Source: Pseudooceanicola nitratireducens
GTDB lineage: Bacteria; Pseudomonadota; Alphaproteobacteria; Rhodobacterales; Rhodobacteraceae
Reading direction: 5' to 3'
Assembly (NCBI RefSeq): GCF_900109195.1
Contig: NZ_FNZG01000001.1
Span: 434,001-498,000 of the forward strand
Length of the DNA: 64,000 bases
A program made the translations under genes and the position numbers. Shown one piece after another: positions 24,842 through 33,636 of this stretch; positions within the stretch are counted from its first letter, which is position 1, and each line of letters begins with the position of its first letter. Under the pieces are notes generated by a model that was not told where the DNA came from, did not search any database, and was given only the letters and a program-made list of their open reading frames with translations.

Positions 24842-27037
24842 TTGGACCTGCCTTCCTATTACGACCCCGGCGCGCTGGTTTCGGTCCTGACCACTCAGCC
24901 GATCGACCGGCTGCTGGACTACCGCGCGCCCGAGGGCGGGCTGGCGCAGGGGGCCTTTGTGCAGGTGCCCCTGGGTCCGCGGCAGGTGATGGGCGTGGTC
25001 TGGGGACCGGGGCAGGGGAACTACGACGCATCAAAGATCCGGGCGGTGACCAAGGTGCTGGACGTGGCCCCGATGCGCGACGAGATGCGCGAATTCCTGA
25101 TCCGCGCGGGCGACTACACCCTGACCCCGATGAACGCCATGTTGCGGCTGGCGACCCGCGCGCCTGGGCTGTCCGATCCGCCGTCGATGCAGAAGGTCTA
25201 TCGCGCCGGGGCGGACGAGCCCGACCGCATGACCGACGCCCGCCGCCGCGTGCTGGACGTGCTGCGCGATTATGGCGGGCTGTCCTTCACCCTGAAGGAA
25301 CTGTCCGAGATGGCGGGCGTGTCCACCGGCGTGGTCAAGGGGCTGGTGACCCAAGGCGCCGTGCGCGAAGAGCAGGCCCCCCGCGACACGCCCTATCCCC
25401 GCATGGACACAGACCGCCACGGCAAGCCGCTGACCGACAGTCAGGCTGCCGCCGCCGCGCACCTGGAACAGGGCATGCGCGCCGGCACCTATGGCACCAC
25501 CCTGCTGCGCGGTGTCACCGGGTCGGGCAAGACCGAAGTCTATCTGGAAGCCGTCGCTTCCTGTCTGGCCCAGGGCCGCCAGGCGCTTGTCCTGCTGCCC
25601 GAAATCGCGCTGAGCGAGCAATTCCTGATCCGCGTCGAACAGCGCTTTGGCGCAAAGCCGGTGGAATGGCATTCGGGCGTCACCATGACCGAACGCCGCC
25701 GCGCATGGAAGATGGTCGGCCAGGGCCAGGCCGAACTGGTGATCGGCGCGCGCTCGGCCCTGTTCCTGCCCTTCCGCGACCTTGGGCTGATCGTCGTCGA
25801 TGAGGAACACGATACCTCGTACAAGCAGGAAGACGGGGCGCTGTATTCGGCGCGGGACATGTCGGTGCTACGGGCGTCCATCGCGGGGGCGCGGGTGGTT
25901 CTGGCCTCGGCCACGCCCAGTCTGGAAAGCTGGGCCAATGCGGATGCGGGCAAATACGACCGGATCGACCTGGATGCACGCTTTGGCACCGCTGTCCTGC
26001 CCGAGATGCGCGCCATCGACATGCGCAATGAACAGATGCAATCGGGGCGCTGGATTTCGCCGTCGCTGGCGCGGGCGGTGCGCAGCCGGATGGAGAAGGG
26101 CGAACAATCGCTGCTGTTCCTGAACCGGCGCGGCTATGCGCCGGTGACCCTGTGCCGGGCCTGTGGCGAACAGATCAGCTGCGATCATTGCGACGCCTCG
26201 ATGGTGGAGCACCGGTTCCTCAAGCGGTTGATCTGCCACCAGTGCGGCGACAGCAAACCCGTGCCCGAGGCCTGTCCGAAATGCGAGGTCGAGGGCAAGC
26301 TGGCCCCGATCGGCCCCGGCGTGGAGCGCCTGGCCGAAGAGGTCGAGGCGGTCTTTCCCGAGGCCCGTGTGGCGGTGCTGTCCTCGGATCTGTTTTCCTC
26401 GGCCCGGGCGCTGAAGGCGGCGATTGCCGAGATCGCCGAGGGCGAGGTCGACATCATCATCGGCACCCAGCTGGTGGCCAAGGGGCACAACTTTCCCAAT
26501 CTGACGCTGGTCGGCGTGATCGACAGTGACCTGGGGCTGCAAGGGTCCGACCTGCGCGCAGCGGAACGGACCTTTCAGCTGATGCGCCAGGTGGCGGGCC
26601 GGGCCGGGCGGGCCGATATCCCCGGCGAGGCGCTGTTGCAGACGCACCAGCCCGAGCACCCGGTGATCCGCGCCATCCTGAGCGGGGATGAGGAGGAATT
26701 CTGGCGCGCCGAGGCCGAGGCGCGGCGCGCCGCCGGAATGCCGCCCTATGGCCGGCTGGCGGCGGTGATCCTGTCGGCCTCGGACCCGCAGGCGGCCTTT
26801 GCCGCCGGGCAGGAGCTGGCCCGCCGCGCCGGTCCCCTGAACGCGGTGCAGGCCCAGGTCTTCGGCCCCGCCGCGGCCCCCATTGCGCGGATCCGGGGGC
26901 GGCACCGGGTGCGGATGCTGGTGAAGGCCGACAAGGGCGTGGCGCTACAGGGGGCCATGGCTCAATGGGTGGGCCAGCTGCGCCCCGACAAGGATCTGCG
27001 CGTGGCGGTGGACATCGACCCGCAGTCGTTCTTCTGA
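24842..27037 (+). CDS. priA: Primosomal protein N' (PriA helicase)
   Basis: A 731-residue replication-restart helicase that reloads DnaB at stalled forks. The N-terminal DNA-binding domain is followed by the helicase with Walker A GVTGSGKTEVY, the DEEH box in IVVDEEHDTSYKQEDG and the QVAGRAGRADIPGE motif. Eight Cys of the zinc-binding insert are present in CRACGEQISCDHCD, CHQCGD and CPKC. It starts at a TTG (24842) with GGAG upstream; no ATG fits. The length is normal. The gene ends at a double hairpin terminator. Confidence 0.96.
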   Translation: MDLPSYYDPGALVSVLTTQPIDRLLDYRAPEGGLAQGAFVQVPLGPRQVMGVVWGPGQGNYDASKIRAVTKVLDVAPMRDEMREFLIRAGDYTLTPMNAMLRLATRAPGLSDPPSMQKVYRAGADEPDRMTDARRRVLDVLRDYGGLSFTLKELSEMAGVSTGVVKGLVTQGAVREEQAPRDTPYPRMDTDRHGKPLTDSQAAAAAHLEQGMRAGTYGTTLLRGVTGSGKTEVYLEAVASCLAQGRQALVLLPEIALSEQFLIRVEQRFGAKPVEWHSGVTMTERRRAWKMVGQGQAELVIGARSALFLPFRDLGLIVVDEEHDTSYKQEDGALYSARDMSVLRASIAGARVVLASATPSLESWANADAGKYDRIDLDARFGTAVLPEMRAIDMRNEQMQSGRWISPSLARAVRSRMEKGEQSLLFLNRRGYAPVTLCRACGEQISCDHCDASMVEHRFLKRLICHQCGDSKPVPEACPKCEVEGKLAPIGPGVERLAEEVEAVFPEARVAVLSSDLFSSARALKAAIAEIAEGEVDIIIGTQLVAKGHNFPNLTLVGVIDSDLGLQGSDLRAAERTFQLMRQVAGRAGRADIPGEALLQTHQPEHPVIRAILSGDEEEFWRAEAEARRAAGMPPYGRLAAVILSASDPQAAFAAGQELARRAGPLNAVQAQVFGPAAAPIARIRGRHRVRMLVKADKGVALQGAMAQWVGQLRPDKDLRVAVDIDPQSFF

Positions 27038-27079
27038 CGCCGCGCGGGCTGTGTGTTGCTGCGCCCCTGATCCAAAGGC

Positions 27080-27110
27080 GCCCGCTGTGCGGGCATTCTA
27101 TCTATTTTTT
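27080..27110 (+). terminator. Rho-independent terminator of priA
   Basis: GCCCGC (27080-27085) pairs with GCGGGC (27089-27094), followed by ATTCTATCTATTTTTT. It lies 43 bp after the priA stop. Confidence 0.8.
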
Positions 27111-27116
27111 GGGAGT

Positions 27117-27205
27117 GAGGGGGCTTTGGCCCCTCGCGCCGGAGGCGCGGTTTTTTGAATGGAACGAGGGGGCTTTGCCCCCTCGAGCTCCCCCAGGATA
27201 TTTGG
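27117..27205. repeat. REP-like palindromic element, copy 2, with internal terminator
   Basis: Two similar hairpins, GAGGGGG...CCCCTC (27117-27135) and GAGGGGGCTTTGCCCCCTC (27166-27184), flank a third (CGCGCC/GGCGCG, 27135-27149) followed by six T. The second is followed by GAGCTCCCCCAGGATATTTG, which resembles the tail of the element at 16415. The block separates priA from the convergent yeeE gene. Confidence 0.65.
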
Positions 27206-27252
27206 GAAAACCAAAGAGGGGGAAGGGGGGCGCGGATGGAGGCGCCAGGCAA

Positions 27253-28326
27253 TCAGGCGGGGAGGGGGTGGCGCTGGTCGAGGAGGAGGTCGGTGGCCAT
27301 CGCTCCGATCCACATGAAGAATAGCGCCAGCCAGGCAGTGCCCACGAAGATCGACCCGCCGGTGACGCCCGCGCCGATGGCGCAGCCGCCGGCCAGCATG
27401 CCGCCGAAGCCCATGAGCGCAGCCCCGATCATGGCGCGGCGCAGGGGGGCGGTGCCCTCGAATCCCTGAAAGCGGAATTCACGGGTGGCCAAGGCGGCCA
27501 GGAAGGCGCCGAGGACCACGCCGGGCACCAGGCCGATGTCGAATTCGAGCACGGCGGGCCGGGTCAGAAAGAACATCAGCGTATTGGCCGAGGGGCCGGT
27601 GAAGGTGGCGCTTTCGATCTGCACCGGCTCGAACGCGAGCGAGGAGAGCGCGAAGGTCAGAACCCAGCCAAGCGCCACCGCAAAGCCCACGCCGGCACCG
27701 AAGATCAGCCGGCTGGCCCCGATGCGGTTGTGACGCGCCAGGCCCAGGGCCAGCGCCGCGAAGCCGAGGCCGATCGCCAGCCCCGCCCCCTGCGGCAGGT
27801 GCAGGGCCGACAGCAGGTCGAGGTTCTGCCCGCCCGAGGTGACCCAGACCCCGGCGATCCGGTCGCGCAGAGGGGCAAGCATGCCCGAGAGAGACATCTG
27901 CGCCACCACCGCGAAGATCAGCCCCGAGACCACGGAGCGCAGGTTGCCCGTCGCCGCCAGCACCAGAAGCCGCCCCGAGCAGCCCCGCGCCAGCACCATG
28001 CCCACGCCGAACAGCAGCCCGCCCAGGATCGCCCCCAACCAGGACCCCGGCACCGCCATCATCCGCGCATCCGACGCCCGCATCAGCCCCAGTAGCTGCG
28101 CCCCCTGGACCCAGACCACCGCCGTCGAGAAAGTCAGGAACCAGATCGTCAGCCGATCGCTGAGCTGCCCGCGGGCGAAGTCCACCGTCGCGGCGCGCAG
28201 GCAGAACCGGGACCGCTGCGCCGCCACGCCAAAGACCACCCCGGTGATCAGTCCGAAAAGCGCGGCACTGGGCCCGTCGCCCAGGCGGTCCACAAGCGGC
28301 AGGAGGATATCGGAGAGCACGGACAT
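27253..28326 (-). CDS. YeeE/YedE family sulfur-compound transporter
   Basis: A 357-residue membrane protein with about nine helices, a full-length fusion of the two YeeE/YedE halves. The conserved Cys motifs are present: RSRFCLRAATVDFARGQLSD, VLARGCSGRLLVLAATGNLR and LAGGCAIGAGVTGGS. Relatives import thiosulfate or move other sulfane-sulfur compounds through Cys relays. The start at 28326 gives MSVLSDILLPLVDRLG. It diverges from an MFS gene, with a palindrome in the shared promoter region that resembles persulfide-sensing repressor sites. The transported species is inferred from the family. Confidence 0.9.
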   Translation of the reverse strand: MSVLSDILLPLVDRLGDGPSAALFGLITGVVFGVAAQRSRFCLRAATVDFARGQLSDRLTIWFLTFSTAVVWVQGAQLLGLMRASDARMMAVPGSWLGAILGGLLFGVGMVLARGCSGRLLVLAATGNLRSVVSGLIFAVVAQMSLSGMLAPLRDRIAGVWVTSGGQNLDLLSALHLPQGAGLAIGLGFAALALGLARHNRIGASRLIFGAGVGFAVALGWVLTFALSSLAFEPVQIESATFTGPSANTLMFFLTRPAVLEFDIGLVPGVVLGAFLAALATREFRFQGFEGTAPLRRAMIGAALMGFGGMLAGGCAIGAGVTGGSIFVGTAWLALFFMWIGAMATDLLLDQRHPLPA

Positions 28327-28362
28327 GGCAGGGGTTCCTTGCAGGGGGATGTCCTGCAGTCG

Positions 28363-28380
28363 CATTCCAATATTGCAATG
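28363..28380. promoter_or_regulatory. Palindrome in the yeeE/MFS divergent promoter region
   Basis: CATTCCAATATTGCAATG is an inverted repeat with core CAATATTG and one mismatched pair. It fits ATTC-N8-GAAT, the site I recall for SqrR/BigR persulfide-responsive ArsR repressors, with one change (CAAT for GAAT). It lies 37 bp before the yeeE start and 58 bp before the MFS start. Confidence 0.5.
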
Positions 28381-28437
28381 TCTTTGATGTGAATCATCTC
28401 TCTCGCCAAGGTCGGAATTTGAGCGTAAGGAAATTGC

Positions 28438-29670
28438 ATGACGACGACACTTAATCTTGCCGACGCCCGGCATCTGCCCCTCTGGCGGCGTCCGCGCAGC
28501 CTTCTGTTCCTGATGGCCGCGGCCATGCCCATTGCCTTTGCGACCTGGTCCGCCCTGCTGAACAACTTTGTCATCGAGGTGGCGCAGTTCGACGGATCCG
28601 ACATCGGCTGGCTGCACACGGTGCGCGAGATCCCGGGCTTTCTGGCCATCGGGGTGATCGCCCTGATCATCTTCATTCGGGAACAGGTGCTGGGGCTGGT
28701 GTCGCTTCTGATGCTGGGGGTGGCGACGGCGGTGACGGCCTGGTTCCCCTCGCTCGGGGGGATCCTGACGATCACGCTGCTGTCGTCCATCGGGTTCCAT
28801 TACTACGAGACGGTGAACCAGTCGCTGCAGCTGCAATGGCTGCCCAAGGCCGAGGCCCCGCGCGTGCTGGGCCTGTTGCTGGCCACCGGATCGGCGGCGA
28901 CCTTGTGTTCCTACGGGCTGATCGTCCTGCTGTGGGAGCCCCTGGGCCTGACCTACAACATCGTCTACCTGCTGGCGGGCGGGATCACGACGCTGATGGC
29001 GATCTTTGCCATGGTGGCCTATCCGCAGTTCGAGGCCCCCAATCCGCAGGTCAAGAAGATGGTGCTGCGCAAGCGCTACTGGCTGTACTACCTGTTGCAG
29101 TTCATGGCCGGGGCGCGGCGGCAGATCTTCGTGGTCTTCGCGGGCTTCATGATGGTCGAACGCTTTGGCTTTGACGTGCACGAGGTCACGGGCCTGTTCC
29201 TGATCAACCTGGTCGCCAACATGATCCTGGCCCCGTTGATGGGCCGCGCCGTCGGCCGGTTCGGAGAGGCGCGTGTGCTGCGCTTTGAATACGTCGGGCT
29301 GGTCATCGTCTTTTCGCTCTATGGCGGGATCTACTACTTCGGCTGGGGAGTGCTTCTGGCCTCGGTGCTCTATGTGATCGACAACCTGCTGTTCGGCCTG
29401 GCTCTGGCGCTGAAGACCTATTTCCAGAAGATCGCCGATCCCGGCGACATCGCGCCCACGGCGGCGGTGGCCTTTACCATCAACCATATCGCGGCGGTCT
29501 TCCTGCCGGCGGGGCTGGGGTATCTTTGGCTGATCTCGCCCGGGGCGGTCTTTGTCATGGCCGCAGGCATGGCGGCCGGATCCTTCGCGCTGTCGCTGCT
29601 GATCCCGCGCCACCCCGAACCCGGACACGAGACGATCTTTGCCCGCGCCATCCCCGCAGCCGCCGAATAA
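28438..29670 (+). CDS. MFS transporter
   Basis: A 410-residue permease with about twelve hydrophobic segments (FLMAAAMPIAFATWSALLNN, FLAIGVIALIIFIREQVLGL and others) and MFS-type loops such as MGRAVGRFGEARVLRFEYV. It diverges from yeeE, and its last 32 bp overlap the start of the MATE gene, so the two are translationally linked. The substrate is not known; the position next to yeeE suggests a link to sulfur compounds but does not prove it. Confidence 0.85.
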   Translation: MTTTLNLADARHLPLWRRPRSLLFLMAAAMPIAFATWSALLNNFVIEVAQFDGSDIGWLHTVREIPGFLAIGVIALIIFIREQVLGLVSLLMLGVATAVTAWFPSLGGILTITLLSSIGFHYYETVNQSLQLQWLPKAEAPRVLGLLLATGSAATLCSYGLIVLLWEPLGLTYNIVYLLAGGITTLMAIFAMVAYPQFEAPNPQVKKMVLRKRYWLYYLLQFMAGARRQIFVVFAGFMMVERFGFDVHEVTGLFLINLVANMILAPLMGRAVGRFGEARVLRFEYVGLVIVFSLYGGIYYFGWGVLLASVLYVIDNLLFGLALALKTYFQKIADPGDIAPTAAVAFTINHIAAVFLPAGLGYLWLISPGAVFVMAAGMAAGSFALSLLIPRHPEPGHETIFARAIPAAAE

Positions 29671-31012
29671 ACCCGCGCTCGAGGCGCGGTTCACCGAAGG
29701 CCCGGTCATGCGCCACGTCGTGGTGATGACGGCCAGCGGGTCCGTCGGCCTGTCTTTCATGTTCCTGGTCGATTTCCTGGCGCTGTTCTGGGTCGGCCAG
29801 CTGGACGACACGCGGATGCTGGCCGGGCTGGGCTATGCGGCGATGATGACCTTCCTGATGATCTCGGTCGCGCTTGGCATGATGATCGCAGGCGTGGTGC
29901 TGGTGGCGCGCAGCCTGGGGCAGGGCAAGGCGGAACAGGCGCGCGATTTCGCCAGCGCCTCGATGATCTTCACCACCGCGACCCAGGCGGTTCTGGCGCT
30001 GATCGCCGTGCCCCTGCGGCACGAGCTGATGGCCCTGACCGGAGCCGAGGGCGAGGTGGCCGAGATCGGCGCGCATGTGCTGTCGATCACCCTGCCGTCG
30101 CTGCCGATCATCGCGCTTGGCATGAACGCCTCGGGGCTGTTGCGGGCCGTGGGCGATGCCTGGCGGTCGATGCTGGTGACGCTGATCGCGGGGCTGTCGG
30201 TGCTGGTGCTGGACCCGATCCTGATCCTCTGGGCGGGCTGGGGCGTGACCGGGGCGGCGGCCTCGCTGGTCTTTTCGCGGGTGATCATGGCGGGGCTGGG
30301 TCTGTACTGGCTGATCCGCACCCACGATCTATTGAAACGCCCGTCGCTGCCCGCGCTGAGGGGCGCGGCACGGCCCTATTTCGGCATCGCCCTGCCGGGC
30401 ATCGCGACACAGGCCTCTCCGCCCGCGGGGCAATGGATGCTGGCGCTGGCCATGGCCCCCTATGGACCCGAGGCGATCGCCGCCATGGCCGTCGCCATGC
30501 GGCTGATGATGCTGGTCTTTGGCGGGATCTACGGGCTGTCCGGGGCGATCGGCGGCATCATCGGCCAGAACTTCGGCGCAAAACGGCTGGACCGGGTGCG
30601 GCGCGCCTATCTCGACAGCATGATCTTCTGCACGATCTATACGCTGGTGGCCTGGCTGGCGCTGATGGCGCTGACCGGCCCGCTGACACGCGCCTTCAAC
30701 CTGGAAGGAGAGGGCGTGGCCGTCATGCGCGCCTTCACCACAATCGTGACCCTGTCCTTCCTGCTGAACGGCATGTTGTTCGTGGCGGGGGCGGCCTTCA
30801 ACAACCTGGGCAAACCGATGTGGGCGACGCTGTCCGCCTGGTTCCGCGACGGTGTGCTGGTGCTGCCGCTGGCGCTTGGGCTTGGCGCGGTCTGGGGGGC
30901 TGCGGGGGCGATGATCGGCTATGGCCTGGCCGCCGTGATCGCCGGGGGCGCTGCCGGCTGGGTCGCCTGGCGCCTGATCGACCGGCTGCAGGGGCAGGTG
31001 GACGCGGCCTGA
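29639..31012 (+). CDS. MATE family efflux transporter
   Basis: A 457-residue multidrug and toxin extrusion (MATE/NorM-type) antiporter with twelve predicted helices. Family features include LALFWVGQLDDTRMLAGLGY, LPIIALGMNASGLLRAVGDA, IGGIIGQNFGAKRLDRVRRA and FNNLGKPMWATLSAWFRDG. It begins at a TTG inside the 3' end of the MFS gene; a later ATG at 29708 would drop 23 hydrophilic residues and remains possible. A hairpin terminator follows the stop. Confidence 0.9.
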   Translation: MPAPSPQPPNKPALEARFTEGPVMRHVVVMTASGSVGLSFMFLVDFLALFWVGQLDDTRMLAGLGYAAMMTFLMISVALGMMIAGVVLVARSLGQGKAEQARDFASASMIFTTATQAVLALIAVPLRHELMALTGAEGEVAEIGAHVLSITLPSLPIIALGMNASGLLRAVGDAWRSMLVTLIAGLSVLVLDPILILWAGWGVTGAAASLVFSRVIMAGLGLYWLIRTHDLLKRPSLPALRGAARPYFGIALPGIATQASPPAGQWMLALAMAPYGPEAIAAMAVAMRLMMLVFGGIYGLSGAIGGIIGQNFGAKRLDRVRRAYLDSMIFCTIYTLVAWLALMALTGPLTRAFNLEGEGVAVMRAFTTIVTLSFLLNGMLFVAGAAFNNLGKPMWATLSAWFRDGVLVLPLALGLGAVWGAAGAMIGYGLAAVIAGGAAGWVAWRLIDRLQGQVDAA

Positions 31013-31050
31013 AGCGGCGTGTCCGGCCACTTGCGATCGGAAGGCGGCAA

Positions 31051-31085
31051 AAAAGAAGGGGCGGCCTGGCCACCCCTTCCGTTTC
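31051..31085 (+). terminator. Hairpin terminator after the MATE gene
   Basis: GAAGGGG (31055-31061) pairs with CCCCTTC (31073-31079), preceded by an A-run and followed by CGTTTC. It also could serve the minus strand, where AAAA becomes a T-run for the VPLPA-CTERM gene. Confidence 0.75.
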
Positions 31086-31086
31086 G

Positions 31087-31142
31087 GGTCATCGAACCGA
31101 GATCATTGGACTGAGATCATCGGGCCGAGATCATCGGACTAA
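31087..31142. repeat. 14-bp tandem repeat, four copies
   Basis: Units GGTCATCGAACCGA, GATCATTGGACTGA, GATCATCGGGCCGA and GATCATCGGACTAA follow each other without gaps, ending just before the stop region of the VPLPA-CTERM gene. The function is unknown. Confidence 0.85.
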
Positions 31143-31149
31143 GCCTGGG

Positions 31150-31932
31150 TTACCCCCGCTTGCGCCGGGCGCGCAGGGCCCCGGCAATCCCGAAGGCCCC
31201 GGCCAGCATCGGCAGCGTGGCCGGCAGCGGCACGGCAGGCACTTCGCCGTAGAAGTCCACGTTCAGGGTCAAATGCGAATTGGCCCCCCACGCCTCGTTC
31301 CCCGGAAGGCCGAACTGGTAAGAGGCCATGGTCAGTTCCTGCAAAGCCAGCGTGTTCGGATCAGCGCCGGGCGTCAGAGTCCAGTCGCCCCAGATCGTGT
31401 CCAGAACGCTGTTCGTTCCAATAACAGCTTGGGCCGCATTCGGGTTCGCGTCACCTGGGGTGCCTGCAAAGCTGCCGACCATATTCCAATTGGTGCCGCC
31501 ATTGTTGTTCAGGACCGAGATCGTGTAAATGAACCGCTCGGGTGCCATCACGTCGGGCAGGCTGATATCGACGAAGGTCCTTGCCGGGCTTCCGCTTCCG
31601 CCAGCCAGGAAATGCGTGGTGGTCTGCGAATGAAACAGGGTGCCCAGGGCGGCATTGCTGCCGGAAAGGTCCACGTTATAAAGGTTTACCTGGATGTCGG
31701 CGTCATAATCGGCCCCGTAATTCGATGTATCCCAGATCAGGCCCTGCAGGGTGGCGGGGCCAGACGACAGGGAAATGTCATCGCCCATGGTGGTCGATGT
31801 CCCCGCGCAGGTTGGGCAGAACCCTCCGGCAGGAGTATCCGGCGCTTCGTAAAGCGTTCCGGCCAGGCCGGGCGCGACTGATACCGTCAGGGCGGCAATT
31901 GCGGCGAAAGCATAATGCTTCAGGTTGTTCAT
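31150..31932 (-). CDS. VPLPA-CTERM sorting domain protein
   Basis: A 260-residue secreted protein. An N-terminal signal peptide (YAFAAIAALTVSVAPGLAG) is followed by a beta-rich body with a CPTC pair near residue 40, and the C-terminus has VPLPATLPMLAGAFGIAGAL and an ARRKRG end, the VPLPA-CTERM exosortase signal. The body (ISLSSGPATLQGLIWDTSNY, then TFVDISLPDVMAPERFIYTI) resembles exported all-beta surface proteins but has no named family I recognise. It is more AT-rich in its 5' part and promoter. It ends next to the 14-bp repeat. Confidence 0.88.
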   Translation of the reverse strand: MNNLKHYAFAAIAALTVSVAPGLAGTLYEAPDTPAGGFCPTCAGTSTTMGDDISLSSGPATLQGLIWDTSNYGADYDADIQVNLYNVDLSGSNAALGTLFHSQTTTHFLAGGSGSPARTFVDISLPDVMAPERFIYTISVLNNNGGTNWNMVGSFAGTPGDANPNAAQAVIGTNSVLDTIWGDWTLTPGADPNTLALQELTMASYQFGLPGNEAWGANSHLTLNVDFYGEVPAVPLPATLPMLAGAFGIAGALRARRKRG

Positions 31933-32150
31933 ATTCAATTCCTCATAACCAACTTTGCAAATTATGGTGGAAATAGTAATTAATAGCCTATCGCGAATGA
32001 ATGTCGCCTGTCGGCCTTTAAAAATGGATATGCGCCCTTGTTGAAACACTGCGTTTCCGAACGGCCATCAATCCATCCGGGCGGCAAGGGTTCTTCTTGA
32101 CCGTTCCCCTGGTGGCGACTACGCGGGGGCGACCCATCAGGAGCCGCGCC

Positions 32151-33023
32151 ATGCCCACATTCACCGCCTTCACCACCCTGCCCAGCAAAGCGCAAGCGGA
32201 AGCCCTGGGGGAGGCGCTGGAAAACCTGACGCCCGAGCCCTATGGCATCGGCGTGATCGAGATCGAGGACGGCTCGGGCCTTTATGAAGTCGGCGGCTAT
32301 TTCACCGAAAGCCCCGATGTGGCGGGGCTGGCGCTTTTGTCGACGATGCACGACGCCAAGGCCTTCGTGATCTCGGAACTGCCCGACACCGACTGGGTGG
32401 CCAAGGTGAAACGCGAACTGGCCCCGGTGCAGGCCGGACGCTTTTATCTGTATGGCAGCCATGACGCCGACACCGTGCCCGCAGACAGCATCCCCCTGCT
32501 GATCGAGGCCGCGATGGCCTTTGGCACCGGCCACCACGGCACCACCCGCGGCTGTCTCGAGGCGCTGGATCGCCTGGCGACCCGTGGGTTCAAGGCCGAC
32601 ACCGTGGCCGACATCGGCTGTGGCACCGCCGTTCTGGCCATGGCGGCTGCGCGGATCTGGCCGGTGACGCCCATTGCCTCGGACATTGACCCCGTCGCCG
32701 TCGACGTGGCCGAGGCGAACCTGGCCGCCAACGACATGGCGGGCCGCGTCACCTGCCTTGAGGCCACCGGCTTTGACCATGACCAGATCAAGTCCGGCGC
32801 GCCCTATGACCTGATCTTTGCCAATATCCTCAAGGGGCCGCTGATCGACCTGGCCGGTGATCTGACCGCGCATCTTGCCCCCAATGGCTATGCCATCCTG
32901 TCGGGTCTGCTGAACGACCAGGCCGATGAGGTCGCCGCCGCCTATGCCGCCCAGGGCCTGACCCGGGTCGAGGCGACCCAGATCGGCGACTGGTCCACGC
33001 TGCTTCTGTCGCGCCCGGAATGA
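32151..33023 (+). CDS. prmA: Ribosomal protein L11 methyltransferase
   Basis: A 290-residue SAM-dependent methyltransferase that trimethylates ribosomal protein L11. The alphaproteobacterial PrmA layout is visible: a divergent N-terminal substrate domain, MAFGTGHHGTTRGCLEALD, the SAM motif VADIGCGTAVLAMAAARIWP, SDIDPVAVDVAEANLAAN and LIFANILKGPLIDLAGDL. The start at 32151 with GAG upstream gives MPTFTAFTTLPSK; an 18-codon extension is possible but lacks support. A GC hairpin follows. Confidence 0.94.
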   Translation: MPTFTAFTTLPSKAQAEALGEALENLTPEPYGIGVIEIEDGSGLYEVGGYFTESPDVAGLALLSTMHDAKAFVISELPDTDWVAKVKRELAPVQAGRFYLYGSHDADTVPADSIPLLIEAAMAFGTGHHGTTRGCLEALDRLATRGFKADTVADIGCGTAVLAMAAARIWPVTPIASDIDPVAVDVAEANLAANDMAGRVTCLEATGFDHDQIKSGAPYDLIFANILKGPLIDLAGDLTAHLAPNGYAILSGLLNDQADEVAAAYAAQGLTRVEATQIGDWSTLLLSRPE

Positions 33024-33066
33024 TCCGGCGGCGCTGACCGAAAGGCACCGCCCGACACATCCTGTA

Positions 33067-33090
33067 CGCCCCGGCAAAAGGCCCGGGGCG
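33067..33090 (+). terminator. Hairpin terminator after prmA
   Basis: CGCCCCGG (33067-33074) pairs with CCGGGGCG (33083-33090) around an A-rich loop, 43 bp after the prmA stop. It is followed by CTTCACGTT rather than a T-run. Confidence 0.6.
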
Positions 33091-33170
33091 CTTCACGTTC
33101 CGGTCAAACTCTGGCCCGAATCCCGCGCTACACCATGCTCGAAGCAGTGTAATCCTCGGGAGAGGCAGAG

Positions 33171-33530
33171 ATGAAAGACGGATACGCACATTTCGACAGC
33201 CGGCTGGAACGGCTTGACGCGCGCAAGGCGGCCCTTCGCGAAGGCCACCGCGTCGACGTTGACGAAAACGGGTTGATGAAACTGATCCCCACGGGGGCCC
33301 GCCGCCGACAGATCGGCCGGCTGATGCCGGTACGGGCGTTCATGATCATGACCGCCGTCCTGCTGGGGTTCAAAGCCTTCCTTCTCTACAACCTCGGCTT
33401 CGCCGATTACGCCGCCAAGGTGACCGAGCTTGAGGCGGGCGCGACCATGGACCAGGTCGGGGCCTGGCTGATGCAGATCGAACCCGTGACGCTTTGGCTG
33501 CACAAGATGATCGTGATGGTGGTCGGCTGA
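33171..33530 (+). CDS. Hypothetical protein with one membrane segment
   Basis: A 119-residue protein that I do not recognise by name. The first 50 residues are charged (FDSRLERLDARKAALREGHR). One transmembrane segment follows (FMIMTAVLLGFKAFLLYNLG), then an outer part LEAGATMDQVGAWLMQIEPV and a hydrophobic end. A GGAGAGGCAGAG site precedes the ATG. It is alone, ended by a strong bidirectional terminator. Confidence 0.75.
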   Translation: MKDGYAHFDSRLERLDARKAALREGHRVDVDENGLMKLIPTGARRRQIGRLMPVRAFMIMTAVLLGFKAFLLYNLGFADYAAKVTELEAGATMDQVGAWLMQIEPVTLWLHKMIVMVVG

Positions 33531-33584
33531 CAGACCCGCCGCGCGGGGGGCTTTCCCCCTGCGACACCCGGTTCCGGATACAAC

Positions 33585-33615
33585 AAAGGCCGCGCCATTT
33601 GGGCGCGGCCTTTTG
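33585..33615. terminator. Bidirectional rho-independent terminator
   Basis: GGCCGCGCC (33588-33596) pairs with GGCGCGGCC (33602-33610), with AAA before and TTTT after. It lies between the convergent hypothetical gene and the DUF1127 gene. Confidence 0.92.
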
Positions 33616-33636
33616 CTCGTCGAGATGTCCGAGGGA

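Noticed and set aside
27253-29811. 852-codon open frame covering yeeE and the antisense of an MFS gene
   Set aside because: Only the last 357 codons encode a recognised family; the rest is the mirror of the MFS gene at 28438-29670.
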